DNA from: Halanaerobiales bacterium
GTDB lineage: Bacteria; Bacillota_F; Halanaerobiia; DY22613
Length of the DNA: 60,277 bases
Assembly (NCBI GenBank): GCA_023128035.1
Contig: JAGMES010000012.1
Coordinates: 1-60,277, forward strand
Direction: 5' to 3'
The notes under the pieces are model-generated. The model was not told the DNA's origin. It searched no databases and saw only the letters and a program-made list of their open reading frames with translations. Each line of letters starts with the position of its first letter. The stretch's first letter is position 1. The position numbers were made by a program, and so were the translations under genes. Below, one piece after another: positions 29,001 to 34,486 of this stretch.

Positions 29001-30901
29001 TGAGCTACTAATGTGCCTTTAGGTTTACCTGTTGTTCCAGAGGTGTAAATAACATAAGCTAGATCATTTGATATATTACTGTTTTCTAAGTTTGACATAT
29101 CATAAGTATAAATATTAGCATCATCTACATGAATTATTTCTCCGTTAAAATTAAATACTTCGTTGAAAGATTCACCCAAAGTTTTTTGAGTTAAAAGAAT
29201 ATTAGTCTTAGAATCTTCAAGAATATAATTAATTCTATCCATCGGATCATCTGGATTTATCGGCAAATAAACGCCTCCAGCTTTTAGGATAGCAAAAATA
29301 CTGATAATCATCTCACAAGAACGTTCAACCATCAAACCTATAATAGTATTCCTTTGAACACCCTTTTCTCGTAATACTCTTGCTAGTTGATTAGCTTTTT
29401 GGTTCAATTCTCTATAGGTTAACTGTTGATTTTCTAATGAAAGAGCAACATGATCTGGCTGATTTTCAACAACTTCTTCAAACAATTGAGAGAGTGGTTG
29501 ATCCTTTGGATACGCTGAGTCTGTCAAATTAAAGTCAAATAACAACTTTTCTTTTTCTTTCTGTGTAACTATTTCAATTTCAGATACTCTTTGCTGTGGA
29601 TCATTCGAAATTTCAATCAATATTTTTTCAAAATAGCTGACTAATTGCTTTATCCTTACTTCACTGAAAGAATTACGATTATAAATTAAATTTAACTCAA
29701 GTCCATCAAACAATGTGACTTCCAAAGTCAAGTCATAATTTGTCTTCTCAAAGGTAGAAAATGAATTGATATTTAATCCAAAAGAATTATTACTCATAAT
29801 TTGATTTATTGGGTAATTTTCAATCACAACAATGGAATCAAAAAGAGATTCCTGAGAATAAATTTCACCATATGACTGTATCTGAGCTAAAGGAGTGTTT
29901 TCGAAATCTTTCCTTTTATATAGCGTATCATTGATTCTATTTAATAAGTCTAATACTTTCTCTTGTTCTGATGATTTTACTCTTAAGGGAATTGTGTTTA
30001 TGAACAAGCCTACACTTTTTTCAATATCTATAAGTTCAGCAGGTCTTCCAGATACAGTCGTTCCAAATAGAACCTCTTCCATATTATTATAACGTTGCAA
30101 TAATAATCCCCAAACTGAATAAATAACAACTCCAAGTGTAATCTCATATTGCTTAACAAATTCATTTATTTGGTCTACCAATTTGTCAGGAAGTTTATAT
30201 GTAAATTTTTCAACATCATGAGTATCAGATTCTTTTTGATCAGTAGGTAATTCTGTTTTCTCTTCAAAATCTTTAAGGTCTTCTCTCCAGAACGTTTCCT
30301 GCCTAACTTTATCCTGAACTCTCAACCATCTAAGATATTCTTTAAACTTTGTTTTTTTAGATTGGATAGGATGCTGGCCTTTATTCAATAGGCTATATAT
30401 ATTAAGAAAATCATTTAAGATGATTCCATTACTCCAACCGTCATAAATAATATGATGATTACTGATAATGATTTCAAAATTTTCTTCTTCCAGTTTACAC
30501 AATGTAACTCTAAACAGAGGGCCTTTTTCTAAATCAAATCTTTTCTTTCTGTCTTGTTCTTTTAACTGTTTAAGTGATTCATTCTTTTTTCCATCTTTCA
30601 ATGAAGAAAAATCATATTTATCAATTGAAAAATTCAATCTTTTTAGTACAATCTGAATCGGTCGCTCAAGCTTTTCCCATACAAATCCTGTTCTTAACAT
30701 AGCATTCTGATCTATAACTATATTCCATGTTTTATTAAATAAATAAAAATCTAATCTCCCTGTTATGTTTATACTAAGCTGTTCAAAATAAAGGTCAGTA
30801 TCATTATCTTTTAAATAATGAAAAAACATCCCTTCCTGCATAGGACTCAAAGCTAATATATCTTCAATATTTTCTTTTTTAATTTTTTCCTTTATATTCA
30901 T
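17009..30901 (-). CDS. NRPS-E, C-A-T repeated four times plus terminal C
   Basis: A 4630-aa synthetase. Domain order with approximate residues: C 1-440 (HHIIYDG at 149-155), A 460-965, T near 1006; C 1060-1490, A 1510-2010, T near 2050; C 2105-2535, A 2560-3055, T near 3091; C 3145-3575, A 3595-4095, T near 4133; terminal C 4185-4610. All HHxxxDG motifs and all carrier serines (LGGHSL, LGGQSL) are intact. Eye-read specificity codes: DGFFLGVVFK (close to the Ile code DGFFLGVVYK), DALVSGMVAK (nearest to a Tyr code, weak), DAESIGTVCK (close to Lys DAESIGSVCK), DFWNIGMVHK (Thr). The first C looks like the type that accepts a D-residue donor (SPMQEGMFFH). The protein ends in C and an acidic tail (FIDDLEDEF), so it needs a partner beginning with A. 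It has its own promoter. Confidence 0.93.
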   Translation of the reverse strand: MNIKEKIKKENIEDILALSPMQEGMFFHYLKDNDTDLYFEQLSINITGRLDFYLFNKTWNIVIDQNAMLRTGFVWEKLERPIQIVLKRLNFSIDKYDFSSLKDGKKNESLKQLKEQDRKKRFDLEKGPLFRVTLCKLEEENFEIIISNHHIIYDGWSNGIILNDFLNIYSLLNKGQHPIQSKKTKFKEYLRWLRVQDKVRQETFWREDLKDFEEKTELPTDQKESDTHDVEKFTYKLPDKLVDQINEFVKQYEITLGVVIYSVWGLLLQRYNNMEEVLFGTTVSGRPAELIDIEKSVGLFINTIPLRVKSSEQEKVLDLLNRINDTLYKRKDFENTPLAQIQSYGEIYSQESLFDSIVVIENYPINQIMSNNSFGLNINSFSTFEKTNYDLTLEVTLFDGLELNLIYNRNSFSEVRIKQLVSYFEKILIEISNDPQQRVSEIEIVTQKEKEKLLFDFNLTDSAYPKDQPLSQLFEEVVENQPDHVALSLENQQLTYRELNQKANQLARVLREKGVQRNTIIGLMVERSCEMIISIFAILKAGGVYLPINPDDPMDRINYILEDSKTNILLTQKTLGESFNEVFNFNGEIIHVDDANIYTYDMSNLENSNISNDLAYVIYTSGTTGKPKGTLVAHFNISRVVKNTNYIEITENDRILQLSNYAFDGSTFDIFAALLNGATLILIRKEDVLDLVRLANIIALEKVTVFFVTTALFNMLVEHQIEALKDVRKILFGGERVSLKHVRKAIAEIGPAHLIHVYGPTESTVFATFYPVEGISENAMTIPIGKPISNTQVYILDQYLNVQPDGFMGELCISGDGLARGYLNQPELTAEKFIPHPFIKGERLYKTGDLVKRLQDGNIEFIGRIDQQIKLRGFRIELAEIELELLKFEEIKEAVVILRENGDFKYLCAYIVTSKFISTHKLREELFKSLPEYMIPAQFMLLERLPLTSNGKIDKKALPKPDQALISTENYLPPTNQTEAKLVKIFSKVLGVKRIGVLDDFFSLGGHSLNAISLTSKIMKEFEVEISLREIFDHPTILQLARIINTLDKSSLLNIEKVPVREYYPLTSAQKGMFILSQHGERNISYNMPGVWMIDGQLDLERFENTIKSLIKRHEAFRTSFKIVDGEPMQKIHPDVDFKINYLKASTEDIDDLLQQFVQPFDLSKPPLLRVGIVQTQEKSYFIYDMHHIISDGLSMYNLINDFAHIYEEKELSELKIQYKDYTVWQNDLLNSDKLSKQENYWIERFTDQISHEVNIPILNLQTDYPRTAIRSFEGDRVSFKLDKKYTDKLKKLAVQNNATLYMLLFATYNLLLSRYTSQEDIVFGTPVQGRWHPDLEKIIGMFVNTLAIRNYVDKDKSFLHFLEITRENLLDAFENQDYPFEKLVEKLDLNVDVSHNPLFDTFFVLQKGDCYQLKIRDIKLTPYAYINQVAKFDLSLEIIENNGELDGHFEYSTKLFKRETIERLAWHYKNILQEILKTPEKKISKIEILSPKEKDLLLYEFNQQNAQNENEAQTLNELFEMEVDKSPDKVALVFGDQQLTYSEFNQKVNQLAHILRKNGVQRESIVAIMVTYSIEMMIGIYGILKAGGAYLPIDPANPKERIQFILEDSNTEILLTQTFLTEKFDFSKRVICLDDKDIYQGNSENVENINSPNDLAYIIYTSGTTGKPKGSLITHFNVNGVLKNLGVTIIAQDRFLHVSNYVFDASVLSLFGFILNGATLIIIPKESIVNLEKLTDIIIDEEVTVLVLSTGLFNIIVDHKLESLKNVRKISFGGESASFKHVKKAFDYLGPDHLINMYGPTECTVASTYYSINKLDTDFYTIPIGKSISNTSIYILDKENNLQPIGISGELCIAGDGVGRGYLNRPELTEEKFVQNPFNLDQRMYRTGDLAKWLPDGNIEFIGRIDHQIKLRGYRIELSEIEKELLTHKMIKDAHLVVKKDLNEDKYICAYLVTEEDISQIELRNYLAKTLPEYMIPAYFITVEKFSLNAIGKIDLKALPEPDLTQNIKDNYLAPTNETEEKLVTIWSEILGIEEIGVRDNFFTLGGQSLKAMSLLSKITVVFNVEISFKEIFNHPTIEELAKLIQSVNKKARLAIEKVEELESYPLSSAQKRMFILNQMDSKSIHYNMPAGLIMEGELDYELFEKALRGCIERHETLRTSFELIDGETVQRIHKDVDFEINYQEGSIEDIDKIFADFVQPFDLAIAPLFRAEFIKLNLKKHLFLLDLHHIIADGISMGILIKDFQELYTRAKIQTNAKLPELKIQYKDFTIWQNNVFNSEMMKEQKEYWLEVFSGDIPILDFPIDYQRPSIKSFAGDSIKFVIDNELLSKLKEFASAHDATLYMVFFSAYNLLLSRYTHQQNIIVGTPIAGRTHPDFLDVIGLFINTLAIRIRVEQNQSLDELLSEVKTQTLSAFDNQDYPFEKLLEEIELKWDMSRNPLFDTFFSFQDGEDLELEIPNLSISPYSFKKNIAKFDFSLDGFERNGEVEFDLEYSTMLFKKETMERFAGHFINILNNCFSSKKKLYEIEMISENEKRELLVDFNNTQMEILDTKMLHQLFEKQAERRGDKTALIFKEERLSYQELNQKANQLARVLREKGVSIDQIVAIMVEPSLEMVIGILAILKAGGAYLPIDPAYPINRIKYMLRDSNTSILFTQRKLLNKISFTDDLTIDLINIDLEELYTNDARNLQRIKQPKNLAYVIYTSGSTGNPKGVLVEHRNVVSYIYAFNNEFELNENDRVLQQASYSFDASVEEIYPILTVGGSLVIFEKAEILDVKLLADVIFKHRITLLSSSPLLLNELNKLKPLNSIHTFISGGDVLKGEYINSLIKYAKVYNTYGPTESTVCATFHQCTEPLENNIPIGLVITNYQVHIFDKMNQLVPIGVAGELCISGAGVARGYLNRPDLTEEKFVINPFTGCRMYKTGDLARWRSDGNIEFLGRIDNQIKIRGYRIETGEIEDRLLKHSLIKDVIVVARKVQSDNLSLCAYFVSEEEISTSNLRNYLKRDLPEYMIPAYFSRLEEMPVTKTGKIDLNNLPKHTLTEIIDTESEYIEPVNEIEKKLSLIWSDILGVKKIGRNANFFTLGGHSLNATSLVTEIYKEFQIEIPLHQIFKTPLLKDIAEYISKAEKRSYSLIKPVDKNEYYQGYYPTSSAQKRLFILEQFEGINSTYNMPGMYRIEGKLDYVNFEDAIYSLVDRHESLRTFFESVNGEIVQKIKENVTISISYLKAKEGELERISKEFVKPFDLSHPPLFRVGLIECENSHFLLIDMHHIISDGVSMNILIEDFVKLYQGDEIFKLEIQYKDFAVWQNELFKSSQIQKQVDYWLEIFVETSDIPVLNLPMDCSIRPMVMNFEGDHYYHNLSKELTLKLYQLMKKYDVTLYMISLAVYNILLYKYTNQEDIIVGTPIAGRDYPGLEKIFGMFVNTLPVRNYPESKKSFAEFLNEVKENALGAYENQDYPFEMLIDKLDLHRDMSRNPLFDTVLVLQNKGQAELSIPGLTFKPCTIQNKVSRFDLTWNLEETGDEINITLEYSTKLFKKETVQRMIEHFENIIREVSLDSNLVISKIQMISESEKDYLLNHLNGTKAEYPKEKAIKEIFEEQVSLNSDQIALIFNDQSMTYGELNSRANQLARDLMEKGVSSNQIVGLLVERSFEMIIGILGIMKSGGAYLPIDPDYPIERIEYMLNDSATRLLLTDRQEFTNFNGEIISLNDHEIQLQDDSNLDKTISPNDLLYIIYTSGSTGKPKGVMIEHYNLHRLLFNDQMLFDFDKQDVWTMFHSYCFDFSVWEMWGALLYGGKLVIIPKLIAQNPAEYLEVLSEEKITILNQTPTAFYKLIDEVAKSKKDLNVRYIIFGGEALKPIRLQEWKDIYPETRLINMYGITETTVHVTYKEITEEEIKTNVSNIGKPIPTLTTYIMDKDLNLVATKVAGELCVGGDGLARGYLNRPQLTAEKFVKNPYKPEERIYRSGDLVRLMENGEKEYLGRIDHQVKIRGFRIELGEIENQLIKIENIKEAIVIDLKDDQGISFLAAYIVTLEEISLTELRDNLSKMLPDYMIPSYFVRLDHLPLTNNGKVNRKALPKPDGSIHSGKDYVAPARDIEIKLANIWSDVLGVERIGINDDFFELGGHSLKATNLIQKIRKELALEISLKEIFKNPGFKEQIKILENAKKAIYSSLKPVEKMNYYPVSAAQKRLFLFDQINSENMSYNIPVVLILQGELNRELFEKAVQKLIKRHESFRTSLKMIDKEVVQIIHPEVNIKISDLNVEEARIDEVINEFVRPFDLTKAPLLRVGLGNLDNGHLLIFDMHHIISDGTSMNILIQDFLELYVGKELKEVEVQYKDFAFWQNQFLESELIQKQEEYWMNLFAEGVPTLEIPTDFERPSVTTFEGAAIHFELDAELIESLYELANQNRATLFMVLLAGFNIFLSKYTGQEEIIVGTPIAGRNHPDLEEIIGMFVNTLALKNSPLSQKSVKEFIVEVRENTLKAYENQDYQFEMLVDKLGIHTKQNRTPLFDVMLVVQNMGLKEIETEDFKAIHYTPKTNLAKFDMTLYVVEGQTLKMTLNYKTKLFAKETMERFMERLIEIIREIVEYSTKTIIEIGRKPEEEVVAGFSDFIDDLEDEF

Positions 30902-30959
30902 ATTAGATCACCCCTTTGTATATTACTTTTATAATTTTTGATGTTAGCTTTTTAATATA

Positions 30960-30988
30960 ATTATAACATATTTCGGTATTTGGATCAA
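30960..30988 (-). promoter_or_regulatory. Promoter of NRPS-E
   Basis: TTGATC, 17 bases, TATAAT on the minus strand, about 58 bases before the start codon; GGGGTG serves as ribosome site. It shows that NRPS-E is transcribed separately from the rest of the cluster. Confidence 0.75.
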
Positions 30989-31048
30989 TTTTTATAATTG
31001 TAATGTGTTTTTTGTATTAACGTTAATAGCTGAATACACTTCAAAGAG

Positions 31049-31098
31049 AAAAGACCTGCTATTATAGAAATTCTAATTCTAAATAGGAGGTCTTTTTT
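31049..31098 (-). terminator. Terminator after the FkbH-like gene (bidirectional shape)
   Basis: AAAAGACCT pairs with AGGTCTTTT over an imperfect stem (CTATT/AATAG inside), with T-rich ends on both strands. It closes the HAD-FkbH transcript before NRPS-E. Confidence 0.75.
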
Positions 31099-31121
31099 AA
31101 ATAATGAGTCATCAAATCTTT

Positions 31122-31205
31122 CTAGTCATGTTTTTTACGGTATGTATTCTCAGAATAATAACCTATCAGTTCAAATCCGTTCTTTTTATGAATTATAGTA
31201 ACTTT
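31122..31205 (-). pseudogene. Possible acyltransferase (GNAT-like) tail remnant
   Basis: Just after the FkbH stop, one frame reads TIIHKKNGFELIGYYSENTY followed by RKKHD and a stop. The pattern 'KNGFELIGYY' resembles the last helix and strand of GNAT acetyltransferases. There is no start codon and only about 28 codons, so it is at most a relic, or chance. Confidence 0.3.
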
Positions 31206-31207
31206 TA

Positions 31208-32272
31208 TCAAACAGCTATCTCGGACGTTTCCTCTGGTATTTTTACCTCAATATATTTTGGAAAAGGTTGAATCATAGAAAAATCATTTTCCATCACTAC
31301 ACTGCCATCTTCATTTGTCTGAATTTCGTTAAAATTGGCAAATTTATATGTAATATACATCATTCTATTTCGTTCAGTTGGTACAAAATCAGCAAGTAAA
31401 CGAACATTTGCTTTTTTTGCTTCATTTAAGATATAAGTCATCAATACTGTACCTACACCTCTGCTCATTACTCGACATGACATCAGTAATAGTTTTAAAT
31501 GCCAATAATCTTCATGCAATTCCACTAATGCTATTCCAATTTTGCCATATGAACCATATTTATCTGTAAGTTCACAAACTAAAAGTTTATAATCTGGTGA
31601 TTGTCTAAACATATTGAGTTCATCATATGAATAGGTTCTGCCTGTAGCATTTAACTGATTTGTTCTTACTGTTAGCTCTTCAGCACGTTGTAAATCTTCA
31701 TTTTTTGCTTCAGATATGACAAATTTCATTTTTAGAGTAGAGAGAAATTCTTCTTTTGGACCTTCAAATTCAACTTCCTCATTCTTTCTTTTCATATCCT
31801 CCAAATACATCAATCTACGACGTTTGGAATCCGTAGTAATAAATTGCGGATTAAGTCTTGGATGTTCTATAAGTTTTTGATACTCTGCTGCATCCATACA
31901 CATTATTTCTTTATGTGCACTTAAAACTTCTTCTCTTTCAAAAGGCTGATCATCAATGAATAGGATTGTATCCATCCCAATATTTAAATTTCCACGAATT
32001 TTTGCAATAGATGATGACTTTGCGTTCCAATTAATCTCTGGATAGAGAAAGTAATTATCAATGTTAAATTCTTTTAATTTCCGCATGGCATCATTATGAT
32101 TATTTTTACTAGCGATGGAATTTAGAATTCCCCTATCATCCAGAGTTTTTAAAATCTCCTCAATTCCTGGTTTTAGGTTAACATTATCAGACTCAGTAAG
32201 TATGCCATCCCATAATGTGTTATCCAAATCCCAGACTACACACTTGATCTCTTTTTCCTTTTTCTTACTCAA
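31208..32272 (-). CDS. FkbH-like HAD/GNAT protein (glyceryl-carrier loading type)
   Basis: The 354-aa protein has an N-terminal HAD domain (VVWDLDNTLWDG, Asp15 and Asp17 catalytic; SIASKNNH; LFIDDQPFER) and a C-terminal GNAT-like domain (RTNQLNATGRTYS, YGSYGKIGIALVE, SCRVMSRGVGTVLM). Known: FkbH enzymes take 1,3-bisphosphoglycerate, remove phosphate and load glyceryl onto a carrier protein, for methoxymalonyl- or hydroxymalonyl-type units or glyceryl or lactyl starters. A TTG start lies ten bases after AAGGAG, which is located right after the dehydrogenase stop; the two form an operon. No carrier protein or acyl-CoA dehydrogenase gene accompanies it here. Confidence 0.88.
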   Translation of the reverse strand: MSKKKEKEIKCVVWDLDNTLWDGILTESDNVNLKPGIEEILKTLDDRGILNSIASKNNHNDAMRKLKEFNIDNYFLYPEINWNAKSSSIAKIRGNLNIGMDTILFIDDQPFEREEVLSAHKEIMCMDAAEYQKLIEHPRLNPQFITTDSKRRRLMYLEDMKRKNEEVEFEGPKEEFLSTLKMKFVISEAKNEDLQRAEELTVRTNQLNATGRTYSYDELNMFRQSPDYKLLVCELTDKYGSYGKIGIALVELHEDYWHLKLLLMSCRVMSRGVGTVLMTYILNEAKKANVRLLADFVPTERNRMMYITYKFANFNEIQTNEDGSVVMENDFSMIQPFPKYIEVKIPEETSEIAV

Positions 32273-32286
32273 TGTTAAGCATCTCC

Positions 32287-33147
32287 TTATTTTTTATATG
32301 TAAAGAAACCCTGTCCAGATTTTCTACCCAATAAGCCTGCATCTACCATTTTCTTCAATAGCGGACATGGTCGATATTTTGAATCATTATAGCTTTCATA
32401 TAAAACCATTAAAGAATTTAATATAGTATCCAAACCAATTAAGTCAGCGGTTACTAAAGGCCCCATCTTATGAGCAAAACCCAATCTGAATATTTTATCG
32501 ATATCTTTAGGCTCAGCAACTTTATCCTGTACTAAGAATACACATTCATTGATTGTCAACATCAGAACACGATTTGTTACAAATCCTGGGTAATCGTTAA
32601 CTATTACTGCTTCTTTACCCAGACTATTTACAAGATTTACAGCTGTTTCTATAGTCTCTTCAGATGTATGATAGTCTTTAACAGTCTCAACTAGCTTTTT
32701 CATCGGCACTGGGTTCATAAAATGCATTCCGATTGCTTTTGATGCATCTAAAATTATTGAACCAATTTTTGTAATCGAAATACAGGAAGTGTTTACACCA
32801 TAAACTACATCTTCCCGACAGACTTCAACTAATTCCTTATATACTATTGTCTTAGCATCAATATCTTCTGTAATATTTTCAATAACAAAATCAACTTCTT
32901 CAAAACCACTATAATCAGTTGTAAATTTTATCCTACTTAAGAAATCTTCTTCTGTAAGTGATCTAAACTCTTTTTTGGTCATTTTTAATAAACGCAGATC
33001 CTGAGATATTTGATCGCGCGAGCTTTGAAGAACATCTTCTGATATATCTTTTAATATAACGTTATAACCATGGCCTGCCAAATCTTCTGCTAAACCAGTG
33101 CCCATAACTCCTGCACCAATCACTGCAATTGTTTTAATTTCTACCAT
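32287..33147 (-). CDS. 3-hydroxyacyl-CoA dehydrogenase family protein (FkbK/HbdA-like)
   Basis: The 286-aa protein has an NAD-binding Rossmann start (IAVIGAGVMGTG, residues 8-18), the catalytic region GMHFMNPVPMKKLVE with the conserved His, and FVTNRVLMLTINE, GPLVTADLIGLDT and LGRKSGQGFFTY, as in 3-hydroxybutyryl-CoA dehydrogenases. Beside an FkbH-like gene the family often oxidises a glyceryl-carrier thioester on the way to hydroxymalonyl-type units, so that is the likely role here. A fermentation-type 3-hydroxybutyryl-CoA dehydrogenase is the alternative, but no thl, crt or bcd genes are near. GGAGG lies seven bases before the ATG. Confidence 0.87.
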   Translation of the reverse strand: MVEIKTIAVIGAGVMGTGLAEDLAGHGYNVILKDISEDVLQSSRDQISQDLRLLKMTKKEFRSLTEEDFLSRIKFTTDYSGFEEVDFVIENITEDIDAKTIVYKELVEVCREDVVYGVNTSCISITKIGSIILDASKAIGMHFMNPVPMKKLVETVKDYHTSEETIETAVNLVNSLGKEAVIVNDYPGFVTNRVLMLTINECVFLVQDKVAEPKDIDKIFRLGFAHKMGPLVTADLIGLDTILNSLMVLYESYNDSKYRPCPLLKKMVDAGLLGRKSGQGFFTYKK

Positions 33148-33216
33148 TTTTCTTCCTCCTTGTATTTATAAATTTTTTAAAATTACAGTTAAATAAAGAT
33201 AATACATAACATTATT

Positions 33217-33237
33217 ATTCAATGACAGCAATTGAAT
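33217..33237. promoter_or_regulatory. Inverted repeat upstream of the dehydrogenase gene
   Basis: ATTCAAT and ATTGAAT separated by seven bases, about 70-90 bases before the HAD start, in the promoter region. It may be an operator. The -10 candidates around it (TATGTA, TATTAT) are not clear enough to call a promoter. Confidence 0.35.
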
Positions 33238-33337
33238 TCCTGCTTTTAATTAGATAATATTTCGTTATATTTACAAAAAATAGCTTTAAAATGGTAATTT
33301 TTATAATTATTCTTAGCTACTTATCAATACATCAAAA

Positions 33338-33458
33338 TGTTTATCTTTTGAGTTAAGACCACCACTTCTATAAGTGGTGGGAATTGTTTTTAATCTTCAG
33401 TGGGGGTAGAATCCCCTACTGAAGCCCCGATGTTCAGCTTTAGCTGGACGAGTTCACT
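33338..33458 (+). mobile_element. IS200/IS605-end-like element without transposase, copy 2
   Basis: Same 121-bp block and same orientation as 7461-7581, with 118 of 121 bases identical by eye. In this copy the first hairpin pairs perfectly (CCACCACTT/AAGTGGTGG). It lies in the gap between the ThiF-like gene's terminator and the dehydrogenase gene. No transposase or TnpB reading frame is near. Confidence 0.78.
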
Positions 33459-33488
33459 TACAGCATTTTATATATCAGGAAGTAATAA

Positions 33489-33526
33489 AAGAGGCTGTCT
33501 TAAAACAAATATCTTTTAAGACAGCC
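33489..33526 (-). terminator. Terminator of the main NRPS operon
   Basis: GGCTGTCTTAAAA pairs exactly with TTTTAAGACAGCC around eight bases; on the minus strand CTCTTTTATT follows. It begins about 28 bases after the stop of the ThiF-like gene, the last gene of the NRPS-A to ThiF transcript. Confidence 0.8.
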
Positions 33527-33554
33527 CCCATTAGAATCAATTCTTATTAGAACC

Positions 33555-34457
33555 CTACTTACCCCCACATACTGGACATCCAGGATCAGGAATAATATCC
33601 AATTCCTCAACAAATTTTCCTCTCCATCCTATATTCCAGTCAAAACCTTGCTCTTTGCATATGTTTCTAAAATGATTACTAAAAGGATATGTAATCATCA
33701 AATGACCATCAGTATAGACAATATCTTCACTACCTTTTTGATTAAAAAGGAAATATTTATTGTACGCAGGTTGTCCAATTCCTAAAATTATCTTCAATAC
33801 TTCGTTAACGATAAATCCAGTACTTACAAACAGAGCTGGTGAAGATACTGGATTGGAACGCTTAGTAGAATCATCATATGTAGATAATGATTTAAGTTCA
33901 GCAATTTGCTGAATTTTTTCTTTATCATAAAGACAATTAAAACATGGAGTATGAGGTGGATACAATATGACAGCATAAGAATTAATATCAATCATAGAAG
34001 ATAAAACCTGGGGAATCCCCTTCTTTACAGCACATTCAGAAAGAATTAACTTAGCCTCCACGTCATCCACATTGTCAAAGATCACTTCTGCTTCTCCTAC
34101 AAGACTATCTACATTTTCTCGAGTAATCTTCTCTGGGTAAGCTATAACATTTACATGGGGATTTATCCTTTCAACTGTCATCTTAGCTGAAATGGCTTTG
34201 TTAATCCCTATCCTGGACTCATCATGTAAAGATTGACGATTTAAATTGGATAATTCTACTTCATCAAAATCACTGATGATAATAGTTCCAAAGCCTAATA
34301 GGGCCAACTGTTCAATCAACGGAGACCCCGATCCTCCAGCGCCTGCGACAAACACAGTTGTATTTTTTAGTTTTTGCTGATTCTCACTTCCCCACTTATC
34401 TAAAAACATTTGTCTTGAATATCTGGTCATCTCTTTTTCGGAAAGCACATTTTGCAT
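33555..34457 (-). CDS. ThiF/MoeB/HesA-type (E1-like) adenylating enzyme
   Basis: The 300-aa protein has the nucleotide loop VAGAGGSGS (residues 39-44 core), the DFDEVELSNLNRQ motif that binds ATP and metal, DNVDDVEAK, and two zinc-binding pairs, CFNC and C-terminal CPVCGG. Known members adenylate the C-terminus of ubiquitin-like sulfur carriers or act on peptide C-termini. No ThiS/MoaD-like carrier or JAMM protease is seen nearby, so the acceptor may be the peptide, an amino acid or a distant carrier. The ATG at 34457 is preferred: GGGGG lies eight bases upstream. The longer frame overlaps the aminotransferase gene. Last gene of the NRPS operon. Confidence 0.85.
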   Translation of the reverse strand: MQNVLSEKEMTRYSRQMFLDKWGSENQQKLKNTTVFVAGAGGSGSPLIEQLALLGFGTIIISDFDEVELSNLNRQSLHDESRIGINKAISAKMTVERINPHVNVIAYPEKITRENVDSLVGEAEVIFDNVDDVEAKLILSECAVKKGIPQVLSSMIDINSYAVILYPPHTPCFNCLYDKEKIQQIAELKSLSTYDDSTKRSNPVSSPALFVSTGFIVNEVLKIILGIGQPAYNKYFLFNQKGSEDIVYTDGHLMITYPFSNHFRNICKEQGFDWNIGWRGKFVEELDIIPDPGCPVCGGK

Positions 34458-34486
34458 AAAAATTACCCCCTTCGCCTTTGTAAAAC

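Noticed and set aside
31104..31275. Short plus-strand frame starting MSHQIFLVMFF
   Set aside because: It overlaps the end of the FkbH-like gene antisense, lacks a ribosome site and resembles nothing.
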